Assembly: GCF_001941965.1 (NCBI RefSeq) | Contig: NZ_MKZO01000058.1 | Coordinates: 248,001-312,000, forward strand | Length of the DNA: 64,000 nt | Direction of reading: 5' to 3' | Source of the DNA: Pseudomonas putida | GTDB taxonomy: Bacteria; Pseudomonadota; Gammaproteobacteria; Pseudomonadales; Pseudomonadaceae | Shown here: positions 42,208 to 49,825 of the stretch, piece by piece | Layout of the letters: every line of letters starts with the position of its first letter | How positions within the stretch are numbered: position 1 is the stretch's first letter | The notes under the pieces: model-generated | What the model saw: the letters and a program-made list of their open reading frames with translations, nothing else | What the model was told of the DNA's origin: nothing | Databases searched by the model: none | Position numbers and translations under genes: made by a program

Positions 42208-43436
42208 AAAAGCTGTTCAGCCTGTTCACGCGCTCCAACAACACCCCGGCGTATGATCGGTACTTCGACCAGTTCAGCCAGGCCGGTAACTCGGCAGGGG
42301 TAAACATTACGGTACAGACCGCCGAGTCGATCAGTGCCGTATACGCGGCTGTCGCGGCCATCAGCGAGAGCGTGGGCAGCCTGCCGCTGGACGTGTACCG
42401 CCGCACCGATGACGGGCGCGATAAGGCCCGTGCCCATCCCCTGTACGCGCTGCTGCACGACGCCCCGAACGAGTGGCAAACCGCCCTGGAATTCCGCGAG
42501 CAACTGCAACGCCACATCCTGCTGCGCGGCAATGCCTACGCTCGCATCCGCTGGAGTGGTGCCGGTCGTGTGCAGGCGCTGGAGCCGGTAAACCCGGACA
42601 GCGTCTCGATCATGCGTAGCTCGGTCAGCGAGCGCCTGGTCTACGAGTACACCGACCGCCACGGCAAGCTCCAGCGGCTGACCGCCGACGAGATGCTGCA
42701 CATCCGCTACCACACCGAAGACGGTGTGCTTGGGCGCAGTCCTATCCAGGTGGCCAGGGATACCCTGGGGCTGGCGCTGGCCGAACGCACCCACGGCGCG
42801 AAGATGTTCGAGCAGGGCACCAAGCTGTCTGGCGTGATCGAGACAGCACCCGGCACCACCAAGGAGCAAGCCGCGCAGATTCGTGAGAGCTGGGCCGCTG
42901 GGCAAGCTGGCGTGAATAACCACGGCAAGACCCCGGTACTGCCCCAGGGTGCGAAGTACAGCGCGGTATCCATGACGCTGGAGGATGCCGAGTGGATCGA
43001 GGCCCGGCGCCTGTCGGTCGAGGAAGTGGCCCGTCTGTTCCGTGTACCGCCTGTACTGATCGGTGATCTGCGCGAGGCCAACTACTCCAACGCCGTGGAG
43101 CTGGGCCGGTACTTCGTCACTCACACCCTGCGCCGCCACCTGGTCGCATGGGAGCAGGCGATCAATCGCACCCTACTGGGCAGCGGTTTCTTCGCTGAGC
43201 ACAACGTGGAAGGCCTGCTGCGTGGTGATAGTCTCAACCGTGCGCAGTTCTATCAGCGCGGCATCGAGGACCGATGGCTTTTGCCATCCGAGGTCCGCCG
43301 CATGGAAAACCTACCCACCGTCGAAGGTATTGATGATGAGCAAAAAACCAAGGCTCCAGACCCTAAAGCCCCGGATACGGGTGCTGGGAACCCACCTGGA
43401 GGAAAGGCAGCGCCAGGCGAAGGAGAAGAAGCGTGA
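42204..43436 (+). CDS. HK97-family portal protein
   Basis: Forms the dodecameric DNA gate of the head. It is 410 residues with the family core AVYAAVAAISESVGSLPLDV, LLRGNAYARI, LSVEEVARLFRVPPVLIGDL and NYSNAVELGRYFV. I chose GTG 42204 (MKKLFSLFTRSN), overlapping the protease stop by four bases with GGAG eight bases upstream; a GTG at 42195 would add three residues. The last 35 residues are Pro/Gly/Glu-rich and probably disordered. Confidence 0.93.
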   Translation: MKKLFSLFTRSNNTPAYDRYFDQFSQAGNSAGVNITVQTAESISAVYAAVAAISESVGSLPLDVYRRTDDGRDKARAHPLYALLHDAPNEWQTALEFREQLQRHILLRGNAYARIRWSGAGRVQALEPVNPDSVSIMRSSVSERLVYEYTDRHGKLQRLTADEMLHIRYHTEDGVLGRSPIQVARDTLGLALAERTHGAKMFEQGTKLSGVIETAPGTTKEQAAQIRESWAAGQAGVNNHGKTPVLPQGAKYSAVSMTLEDAEWIEARRLSVEEVARLFRVPPVLIGDLREANYSNAVELGRYFVTHTLRRHLVAWEQAINRTLLGSGFFAEHNVEGLLRGDSLNRAQFYQRGIEDRWLLPSEVRRMENLPTVEGIDDEQKTKAPDPKAPDTGAGNPPGGKAAPGEGEEA

Positions 43437-43777
43437 GCAGGGTGAGCCGGTACAAACCCAAGAAGAGGGCGATTCCTCTCGGTAGTGCTGCATGGCAGCG
43501 CCTGCGTGCACAGGTGCTGGCCGAGGAACCACTGTGCCGCGACTGTGCGGCCCGTGGCCTGTTCACACCTGCTACTGATGTGGATCACATGGACAACAAC
43601 GGCGACAACAACGCGCGCACGAATCTGGCGCCCTTGTGCCACTCGTGTCACTCGATCAAGACAGCCGAGGACATGGGAAAGCGCACCACGCGGGGGTGCG
43701 ATGTGAACGGCATCCCGCTTGACCCAAACCACCATTGGAACAGGGCCAAAAGATCACCAGGAACCGGCGGGACCTAG
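43433..43777 (+). CDS. HNH endonuclease
   Basis: A 114-residue HNH nuclease with the paired zinc cysteines LCRDC and LCHSCH around the core TDVDHMDNNGDNNARTNLAP. In HK97-type systems a nearby HNH protein helps the terminase cut cos ends, and cf-PICIs carry one too. It begins at GTG 43433, overlapping the portal stop by four bases. Its place before terS and terL supports cos-type packaging. Confidence 0.92.
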   Translation: MSRVSRYKPKKRAIPLGSAAWQRLRAQVLAEEPLCRDCAARGLFTPATDVDHMDNNGDNNARTNLAPLCHSCHSIKTAEDMGKRTTRGCDVNGIPLDPNHHWNRAKRSPGTGGT

Positions 43778-43820
43778 ACCGCCCCCGACCTGCTCTTTCT
43801 TCGCTAACTGCCGAAAAAAC

Positions 43821-44282
43821 ATGAAGACCACGCCCCGCCGCCCCCGATCTGACAGCGCCAAGGCCGCCGTAGCCGCGAGCCAGGCCGTGGCTGTCGGCCC
43901 AATCCAGCCACCGCCGCACATTCGCGTGCGCGATGCTGACAGGCCGTTCTGGGATGCCATCGTGACCGCTCGCCCACGGGACACCTGGACCGACGCCGAC
44001 CTGGTGCTGGCTGCGAACCTGGCGCGGGCCTATGCCGACATCGAGGCGCTGCAAGACAGCATCGACCGCGACGGCATGCTGGTCGAGGGGAAGGTGAACC
44101 CGGCCTGTGAGCTGCTGGACAAGATGACGCGCCGGTCCCTGGCCATCGGGCGCCAGCTCATGGTGGCCACCATCGCCACGGTGGGCAAAGCCCAGGATAT
44201 CCACAAGGGCGCCGCGCTCGAGCGTGAGGCCCGGCAGCATGTGGATGACGACCTGATCCCGACCCTGAGCACACTGCAATGA
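43821..44282 (+). CDS. terS: Phage terminase small subunit
   Basis: Recognises the packaging site and presents DNA to the large subunit. It is 153 residues from ATG 43821 (MKTTPRRPRSDSAKAAVAAS). The terminase_4-like blocks are DTWTDADLVLAANLARAYAD and VNPACELLDKMTRRSLAIGR. A longer frame would overlap the HNH gene and is less likely. Its stop overlaps terL (ATGA). As the specificity factor, it decides whether island or helper DNA is packaged. Confidence 0.85.
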   Translation: MKTTPRRPRSDSAKAAVAASQAVAVGPIQPPPHIRVRDADRPFWDAIVTARPRDTWTDADLVLAANLARAYADIEALQDSIDRDGMLVEGKVNPACELLDKMTRRSLAIGRQLMVATIATVGKAQDIHKGAALEREARQHVDDDLIPTLSTLQ

Positions 44283-45775
44283 CCCGCGCCGAAAAGATCA
44301 TCGCGTTCATCGAGCGCTATTGCGTGACACCCGAAGGCGCGGACGTAGGTAAGCCGCTGTGCCTGGCTGAATTCCAGCGCCAGTTCATCCGCGACGTGTA
44401 CGACAACCCTGTGGGCACTCGCCGGGCCATCCTCAGCGTGGCCAGGAAGAACGGCAAGTCGGGCCTGATCGCGGGCCTACTGCTGGCGCACCTGGTCGGC
44501 CCCGAGGCAAAGCAAAACAGCCAGCTTGTGTCGGGTGCCATGAGCCGCGACCAAGCCGCCCTGGTGTTCAATCTGGCCGCCAAGATGGTGCAGCTATCGC
44601 CCGCCCTGTCGAAAATCGTCCGCATCGTACCCAGCGGCAAGCGGCTGCTGGGGCTGAACCTGAACACCGAATTTCGCGCCCTGGCCGCTGATGGCAAGAC
44701 CGCGCACGGCCTCTCCCCGGTGCTGGCCATCCTGGACGAGATTGGCCAGATACGCGGCCCGCAATCCGACTTCGTGGACGCCATCACCACCAGCCAGGGC
44801 GCCCACTCGGCACCGCTGCTGATTGCCATCAGCACCCAGGCAGCCAACGACGCCGACCTGCTGAGCCAGTGGATTGACGACGCCCTGCGCAGCAATGATC
44901 CCAAGATCGTGTGCCGCCTGTACGCGGCGGCAGCGGGCTGTGACCTGATGGACGAAGACGGCTGGCGAGCGGCCAACCCGGCCCTGGGCATTTTCCGCTC
45001 GGAGACAGACCTGCGGGAGCAGATGCAGCAAGCCGAGCGCATGCCGAGCATGAGCAACACCGCCCGCAACCTGCTGCTTAACCAGCGCGTGATCCTCGAC
45101 AGCCCATTCATCAGCCCCGACGTGTGGATGGCCTGTGACACCTCGCCTGACCCATTCGAGGGCCTGGTCTATGCGGGCCTCGATCTGTCGGCACGAACCG
45201 ACCTGACGGCGCTGGTGCTGATCGGCAAGGTGGATGGCGTGTGGCAGGTCCGCCCTTACTTCTGGACGCCTGAGCAAGGCCTGTTCGACCGAGCACAGAA
45301 GGACCGCGCCCCATATGACATGTGGGTGCGCCAGGGGTACATCCGCACCACGCCAGGCGCCACGGTTGACCTGGAAGCGGTGGCCCTGGACATGGCCGAG
45401 ATACTGAGCGACTGCGAGGTGGCGGCGATCGCCTATGACCGCTGGCGCATCGACGTGCTCAAGAAGGAACTGGAACGCCTGGGCCTGGAGCTGCCGCTGG
45501 TACCCCACGGGCAGGGTTTCCGCGACATGGCGCCAGCCCTCGACGCCCTGGAGGCTGAGCTGCTGAATGGCCGTATCGCCCACGGTGGCCACCCCGTACT
45601 GACCCTGTGCGCTGCCAACGCCGTGGCGGTGAAAGACCCCAGCGGCAACCGCAAGCTGGACAAGAGCCGTCGCACCGGCCGCATCGACGGCCTGCAGGCC
45701 CTGGCTATGGCGTTCGGCGCCGCCCAGGTTGCCGAGGCCCCTGCCGATCTCGATACCGAGGTATTTTTCGTATGA
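44279..45775 (+). CDS. terL: Phage terminase large subunit
   Basis: Motor and nuclease that fills the head, 498 residues. The ATPase has a Walker A-type VARKNGKSG near 54-62 and Walker B LAILDEIGQ near 148-156. The nuclease domain starts with AGLDLSARTDL near 298, has CEVAAIAYDRWRI near 380 and ends RRTGRIDGLQALAMAFG. All expected parts are intact, so the island should package on its own terms. Confidence 0.94.
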   Translation: MTRAEKIIAFIERYCVTPEGADVGKPLCLAEFQRQFIRDVYDNPVGTRRAILSVARKNGKSGLIAGLLLAHLVGPEAKQNSQLVSGAMSRDQAALVFNLAAKMVQLSPALSKIVRIVPSGKRLLGLNLNTEFRALAADGKTAHGLSPVLAILDEIGQIRGPQSDFVDAITTSQGAHSAPLLIAISTQAANDADLLSQWIDDALRSNDPKIVCRLYAAAAGCDLMDEDGWRAANPALGIFRSETDLREQMQQAERMPSMSNTARNLLLNQRVILDSPFISPDVWMACDTSPDPFEGLVYAGLDLSARTDLTALVLIGKVDGVWQVRPYFWTPEQGLFDRAQKDRAPYDMWVRQGYIRTTPGATVDLEAVALDMAEILSDCEVAAIAYDRWRIDVLKKELERLGLELPLVPHGQGFRDMAPALDALEAELLNGRIAHGGHPVLTLCAANAVAVKDPSGNRKLDKSRRTGRIDGLQALAMAFGAAQVAEAPADLDTEVFFV

Positions 45776-46053
45776 CCACCGTGACCCTTGAAGAAGCCAA
45801 GCTGCACATGCGCGTCGATCACAATGAGGAGGACAGCTACATCCTGGGCCTGGTCGCTGCCGCCGAAACTCACGTCAGCAACTTCCTGGGCGATAGCCTG
45901 CCCGATCCGATGCCTGCACCGATCAAGGCCGCTGTACTGCTGCTGGTGGGCGACCTGTACGAGAACCGAGAGCGGCAGGGCGACCGAACCCTGACCGAGA
46001 ACACCGCGTATGCACTTCTGCTGGCGCCTTACCGCTCCATGGCGGTGTTCTGA
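45772..46053 (+). CDS. gp6-like head-tail connector protein
   Basis: A 93-residue protein of the HK97 gp6-like DNA-packaging family (TLEEAKLHMRVDHNEEDSYI; IKAAVLLLVGDLYENRERQG). It forms the ring under the portal. It overlaps the terL stop by four bases. The connector gives the head a surface to which a foreign tail can dock. Confidence 0.9.
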   Translation: MTTVTLEEAKLHMRVDHNEEDSYILGLVAAAETHVSNFLGDSLPDPMPAPIKAAVLLLVGDLYENRERQGDRTLTENTAYALLLAPYRSMAVF

Positions 46054-46370
46054 TGCTTGCCGGCAAGCTGCGTTACCCGGTGACGATCGAAAAGCCGATT
46101 GACACTCGCACGCCCAGCGGCGGGGTCATCCGCACCTGGGAGGAAGTGAGTAGGGAGTGGGTCGACATCGAGAGCATCAGCGGGAGCGAGTTTATCGCCG
46201 CCCAAGCTGTGCAGGCGCAGACGATCTATCGCATTGTGCTCCGGTACCGGCCCGACCTGATTACTAGCTGGCGCATACGTGAAGGGACGAAGGTGTACGA
46301 AATCACCGCCGTGCTGCCAGATGCTCGCCGCCGGCGGATCGAGCTCATGTGCAAGACCGGCAAGCTGTGA
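46053..46370 (+). CDS. Phage head-tail adaptor protein
   Basis: A 105-residue protein of the SPP1 gp16 / HK97 gp7-like joining family (LRYPVTIEKPIDTRTPSGGV; SREWVDIESISGSEFIAAQA; ELMCKTGKL end). It shares one base with the previous stop and is the last gene of the structural operon; no tail terminator or tube gene follows. It should be the interface that accepts helper tails. Confidence 0.9.
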   Translation: MLAGKLRYPVTIEKPIDTRTPSGGVIRTWEEVSREWVDIESISGSEFIAAQAVQAQTIYRIVLRYRPDLITSWRIREGTKVYEITAVLPDARRRRIELMCKTGKL

Positions 46371-46460
46371 GCCGGGTTAAAGGTGGGGTTCCCTCACATT
46401 TGAGGACACCCCTGATGCGTCAGGTTTTCGAGCGGCGCTGAATCTAGCGCGTCAGGCACA

Positions 46461-46488
46461 AAAAAGCCCCGGAATGTCGGGGCTTTTT
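46461..46488. terminator. Bidirectional terminator at the right end of the island
   Basis: AGCCCCG-GAATGT-CGGGGCT, a 7-bp stem, with six A on the left and five T on the right. On the plus strand it ends the head operon; on the minus strand it lies 67 bases beyond the tRNA 3' end and replaces the tRNA terminator left behind at 35321. Confidence 0.88.
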
Positions 46489-46509
46489 GCTGTCACGCTG
46501 CTGTCACGG
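46482..46509 (+). repeat. Right copy of 28-bp arm-like direct repeat
   Basis: Matches 35494-35521 at 27 of 28 bases in the same orientation; a further partial unit CTGCTGTCAGC follows at 46517-46527. It lies just inside attR and overlaps the T-run of the terminator. Confidence 0.6.
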
Positions 46510-46553
46510 CCTTAGCCTGCTGTCAGCGTGAAACCACGGAAGTGGCGGGATTC

Positions 46554-46602
46554 ATGGCGCACTCGGCGGGATTCGAACCCACGACCCCTGCCTTCGGAGG
46601 GC
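46554..46602. repeat. attR: 49-bp direct repeat inside tRNA-Arg
   Basis: Identical to 35358-35406. Here it completes a full tRNA, so the island restored the gene it entered. Confidence 0.95.
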
Positions 46603-46631
46603 AGTACTCTATCCAGCTGAGCTACGAGTGC
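46555..46631 (-). tRNA. tRNA-Arg(CCG)
   Basis: On the minus strand the 77 bases fold as a standard cloverleaf: acceptor GCACTCG with CGAGTGC, D-arm GCTC...GAGT, anticodon stem CTGCC/GGCAG around loop CTCCGAA (anticodon CCG), T-arm GTGGG-TTCGAAT-CCCGC, and an encoded 3' GCCA. The island carries the last 48 bases of it. Confidence 0.96.
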
Positions 46632-46643
46632 AACGCGGGCGCC

Positions 46644-46672
46644 ATGATACCCATCTTGGGGTATGACGTCCA
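46644..46672 (-). promoter_or_regulatory. Probable tRNA-Arg promoter
   Basis: On the minus strand TGGACG and TATCAT stand 17 bases apart, ending 12 bases before the tRNA, with a very GC-rich discriminator (GGCGCCCGCG) as in stringently controlled stable-RNA promoters. Confidence 0.45.
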
Positions 46673-46772
46673 TCGCCTTGATCTTCGGCCTTTTTCCCCT
46701 GCACCCCGGACTATCCATATTCGATAACAGTATTTCACCACCGCTCCTTAGATCGCCTAACCTCTCGTCACA

Positions 46773-46788
46773 ACTTGTTATAACAAGT
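46773..46788. promoter_or_regulatory. GntR-type operator candidate
   Basis: ACTTGTTATAACAAGT is a perfect 16-base palindrome ending 22 bases before the ATG of the GntR-family gene. Its GT(N)AC-like centre fits GntR/HutC sites, so autoregulation of the whole downstream operon is likely. Confidence 0.65.
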
Positions 46789-46810
46789 CACCGAACAAGC
46801 GAAGAGAACC

Positions 46811-47560
46811 ATGGCCGAACTGCTCCCCCTGTCCCCGGTACCGCTCTATTCCCAGCTCAAGGAAGTGCTGCGCGAGCGCATTCTTGATGGCACCTACCCG
46901 CCGCACAGCCGCATGCCGTCGGAGAGCGAGCTGGGCAAGGCCTTCGAGGTCAGCCGCATCACCGTGCGTCAGGCACTGGGGGATTTGCAGAAGGAGGGGC
47001 TGATCTTCAAGATCCATGGCAAGGGCACCTTCGTCGCCAAGCCCAAGGCCTTCCAGAACGTCAGCACCCTGCAGGGCCTGGCCGAGTCGATGACGCAGAT
47101 GGGCTACGAGGTGATCAACCGCCTGCGCAGCCTGCGCCATGTGCCGGCCAACGCCCTGGTGGCGGCACGCTTGCAGATCGAGGAGGGCGCGCCGGTCACC
47201 GAGATCCGCCGCGTGCGCCTGATCAACCGCGAGCCGGTGTCGCTGGAACTGACCTGGCTGCCCCGCGCCGTCGGCGAGAAGCTGGAGAAGGCCGACCTGG
47301 TCACCCGCGACATCTTCCTGGTGCTGGAGAACGACTGCGGCATCGCCCTCGGCCATGCCGACCTGGCGATCGATGCGGTGCTGGCCGACAGCGACCTGAC
47401 CCAGGCCCTGGACGTGGAAGAAGGCTCGCCGATCATGCGCATCGAGCGCCTGACCCACACCGCCGACGGCACGCCGCTGGACTTCGAACACCTCTATTAC
47501 CGTGGCGACGCCTTCCAGTATCGCCTGCGCATCGACCGCCAGAAGGGGCCCAAGGCATGA
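46811..47560 (+). CDS. GntR-family (HutC subfamily) transcriptional regulator
   Basis: A 249-residue regulator. The winged helix at about 10-75 has LRERILDGTYPPHSRMPSES and VSRITVRQALGDLQKEGLIF; the UTRA ligand domain follows at about 95-245. Its stop overlaps the flavoprotein start by four bases, so it is the first gene of the operon it probably controls. The inducer is unknown; a substrate or product of the operon is expected. Confidence 0.92.
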   Translation: MAELLPLSPVPLYSQLKEVLRERILDGTYPPHSRMPSESELGKAFEVSRITVRQALGDLQKEGLIFKIHGKGTFVAKPKAFQNVSTLQGLAESMTQMGYEVINRLRSLRHVPANALVAARLQIEEGAPVTEIRRVRLINREPVSLELTWLPRAVGEKLEKADLVTRDIFLVLENDCGIALGHADLAIDAVLADSDLTQALDVEEGSPIMRIERLTHTADGTPLDFEHLYYRGDAFQYRLRIDRQKGPKA

Positions 47561-49281
47561 GCATCGCGACCCAGGACTACGACATCGTCATCATCGGCGG
47601 CGGCACCGCCGGACCCATGGCCGCGATCAAGGCCAAGGAGCAGAACAAGGCCCTGCGCGTGCTGCTGCTGGACAAGGCCAACGTCAAGCGCAGCGGCGCC
47701 ATCAGCATGGGCATGGACGGCCTGAACAACGCGATCATCCCCGGCCATGCCACGCCCGAGCAGTACACCAAGGAAATCACCGTGGCCAACGACGGCATCG
47801 TCAACCAGACGGCCGTCCACGCCTACGCCACTCACGGCTTCGAGACCATCGAGCAACTGGACCGCTGGGGCGTGAAGTTCGAGAAGGACGAGACCGGCGA
47901 CTACGCGGTGAAGAAGGTCCACCACATGGGCGCCTACGTGCTGCCGATGCCGGAAGGTCACGACATCAAGAAGGTGCTCTACCGCCAGCTCAAGCGCGCC
48001 CGGGTAGAGATCAGCAACCGCATGGTCTGCACGCGCATCCTGCTGGATGGCGAAGGCGCCGCCGCCGGGGTGCTCGGTTTCGATTGCCGCAGCGGCGAGT
48101 TCCGGGTGATCCGGGCCAAGGCCGTGGTGCTGGCCTGCGGCGCTGCCGGGCGTCTTGGTCTGCCGTCCTCGGGCTACCTGATGGGCACCTACGAGAACCC
48201 GACCAATGCCGGCGACGGCTACGCCATGGCCTATCACGCCGGGGCCGAGCTGGCGAACCTGGAATGCTTCCAGATCAACCCGCTGATCAAGGACTACAAC
48301 GGCCCGGCCTGCGCCTACGTCACCGGTCCGCTGGGCGGCTACACCGCCAACAGCAAGGGCGAGCGCTTTATCGAGTGCGACTACTGGAGCGGCCAGATGA
48401 TGTGGGAATTTCACCAGGAGCTGGAGGGCGGCAACGGGCCGGTGTTCCTCAAGCTGGATCACCTGGCCGAGGAAACCATCCAGAACATCGAGGAAATCCT
48501 GCACAGCAACGAGCGGCCGAGCCGCGGGCAGTTCCATGCCAATCGCGGTACGGATTACCGCCAGCACATGGTCGAGATGCATATCTCCGAGATCGGCTTC
48601 TGCTCCGGGCATTCGGCGTCCGGGGTGTGGGTCAACGAGAAGGCCGAGACCAGCGTCAAGGGGTTGTATGCGGCCGGTGACATGGCGGCGGTGCCGCACA
48701 ACTACATGCTCGGGGCCTTTACCTATGGCTGGTTCGCGGGCGTCAACGCGGCCAGTTATGTCGCCGAGCGGGACTTCGCCGAAGTGGACGTCGAGCAGGT
48801 GGAGCGCGAGCGCGAACGGGTCTTTGCGCCGCTGCACCGCGAGCACGGCCTGCCGCCGGCGCAGGTCGAGTACAAGCTGCGGCGCATGGTCAACGACTAC
48901 CTGCAGCCGCCCAAGGTGACCAAAAAGATGGAGATCGGCCTGGCGCGCTTCGCCGAGATCGAGCGCGACCTGGCGCAGATGAAGGCGCATAACCCGCACG
49001 AGCTGATGCGAGCGATGGAAGTGGCGGTGATCCGCGACTGCGCCGAGATGGCGGCCCGGGCCTCGTTGTTCCGCGAGGAGAGCCGCTGGGGGCTGTATCA
49101 CCACCGGGTGGACTTCCCCGAGCGCAACGATGGCGAGTGGTTCTGCCATTGCCATCTGAAGAAAGGCGAGGACGGCGGGATGACCAGTTTCAAGAAAGCG
49201 GTCGAGCCGTACCTGATTGCACTGGATGCGGAGGAGCAGACGGCTTATGAGCGCTTGCGCGTGCGAGTCGATGCCGCCTGA
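47557..49281 (+). CDS. AprA-like FAD-binding oxidoreductase
   Basis: A 574-residue flavoprotein of the fumarate reductase / adenylylsulfate reductase alpha family. FAD-binding VIIGGGTAGPMAAI is at about 11-24. Other family blocks are KRSGAISMGMDGLNNAI, VLACGAAGRLGLPSSGYL and YAAGDMAAVPHNYMLGAF. The ferredoxin encoded just downstream resembles AprB, so the pair should pass electrons between flavin and [4Fe-4S] clusters. This does not make the strain a sulfate respirer; the pair sits with an ABC importer and more likely oxidises or reduces an imported compound. Confidence 0.85.
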   Translation: MSIATQDYDIVIIGGGTAGPMAAIKAKEQNKALRVLLLDKANVKRSGAISMGMDGLNNAIIPGHATPEQYTKEITVANDGIVNQTAVHAYATHGFETIEQLDRWGVKFEKDETGDYAVKKVHHMGAYVLPMPEGHDIKKVLYRQLKRARVEISNRMVCTRILLDGEGAAAGVLGFDCRSGEFRVIRAKAVVLACGAAGRLGLPSSGYLMGTYENPTNAGDGYAMAYHAGAELANLECFQINPLIKDYNGPACAYVTGPLGGYTANSKGERFIECDYWSGQMMWEFHQELEGGNGPVFLKLDHLAEETIQNIEEILHSNERPSRGQFHANRGTDYRQHMVEMHISEIGFCSGHSASGVWVNEKAETSVKGLYAAGDMAAVPHNYMLGAFTYGWFAGVNAASYVAERDFAEVDVEQVERERERVFAPLHREHGLPPAQVEYKLRRMVNDYLQPPKVTKKMEIGLARFAEIERDLAQMKAHNPHELMRAMEVAVIRDCAEMAARASLFREESRWGLYHHRVDFPERNDGEWFCHCHLKKGEDGGMTSFKKAVEPYLIALDAEEQTAYERLRVRVDAA

Positions 49282-49299
49282 TTTTGCAGTGGTCTTGCG

Positions 49300-49382
49300 G
49301 GCCTCATCGCTGGCAAGCCAGCTCCCACAGGGACCGTGGTGCATGCAATACCTGTGGGAGCTGGCTTGCCAGCGATGAGGCC
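49300..49382. repeat. REPIN between the AprA-like and AprB-like genes
   Basis: Two inverted REP cores with GGCCTC/GAGGCC arms. It lies inside the operon, where a hairpin could protect or terminate the upstream mRNA and so alter the ratio of the two subunits. Confidence 0.9.
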
Positions 49383-49452
49383 ATCAGCCACACCACAAGC
49401 TTAATTGTCAGCCACAGATAAAGAGAGCCACAGGCTCCAAGGACACCGTGAA

Positions 49453-49698
49453 ATGGCCTATCAAGCCCAGGACATCTTCTTCCGCAGCAGCGCCCCGGTG
49501 ACCATCGACGAGGACAAGTGCATCGCCGAGAAAGGCTGCACCGTGTGCGTCGAGGTCTGCCCCATGGACCTGCTGGCGATCAACCCGGCGACCCAGAAAG
49601 CCTACATGGCCTTCGACGAGTGCTGGTACTGCATGCCCTGCGAAAAAGACTGCCCCACCGGCGCGGTAAAGGTCGAGATTCCGTACCTGCTGCGCTGA
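49453..49698 (+). CDS. AprB-like ferredoxin, two [4Fe-4S] clusters
   Basis: An 81-residue ferredoxin. Eight cysteines are arranged as CIAEKGCTVCVEVCPMD and CWYCMPCEKDCP, enough for two [4Fe-4S] clusters, in the pattern of the ferredoxin part of adenylylsulfate reductase beta. I chose ATG 49453 (MAYQAQDIFF); the frame runs further upstream without a good ribosome site. It should be the electron partner of the flavoprotein. Confidence 0.9.
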   Translation: MAYQAQDIFFRSSAPVTIDEDKCIAEKGCTVCVEVCPMDLLAINPATQKAYMAFDECWYCMPCEKDCPTGAVKVEIPYLLR

Positions 49699-49825
49699 TT
49701 CAAAAACTCGAGCAATACGCCATCCGGAGAACCACCGGACGCCCAGACCCGACCCCCTCGTTTCCCACCACCCAGCCTGGTGGCGGAGACGATTCCAATA
49801 CTTAAATGATTCGAGGGGAAACACC

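Larger units (their letters stand above)
35358..46602. mobile_element. Capsid-forming PICI-like phage satellite (11.2 kb) in tRNA-Arg(CCG)
   Basis: The element is bounded by perfect 49-bp repeats and runs integrase, early regulators, a repeat-rich possible origin, then an HK97-type head and packaging operon ending in connector and adaptor. No tail tube, sheath, tape measure, baseplate, fibre, holin, endolysin or cI/Cro-like lytic switch is seen. That content and size fit capsid-forming phage-inducible chromosomal islands, which build their own small heads and use a helper's tails. A deleted prophage is the alternative, but the compact, intact, overlapping genes argue against decay. Confidence 0.82.

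Noticed and set aside
35358..46602. Complete temperate prophage
   Set aside because: There are no tail tube, tape measure, fibre, lysis or cI/Cro-type genes; 11 kb is too short and the operon ends at the head-tail adaptor with a terminator.
47557..49698. Dissimilatory sulfate reduction operon
   Set aside because: Only AprA- and AprB-like parts are seen, with no sat, dsr or qmo genes; the linked importer points to uptake of a compound, not respiration.
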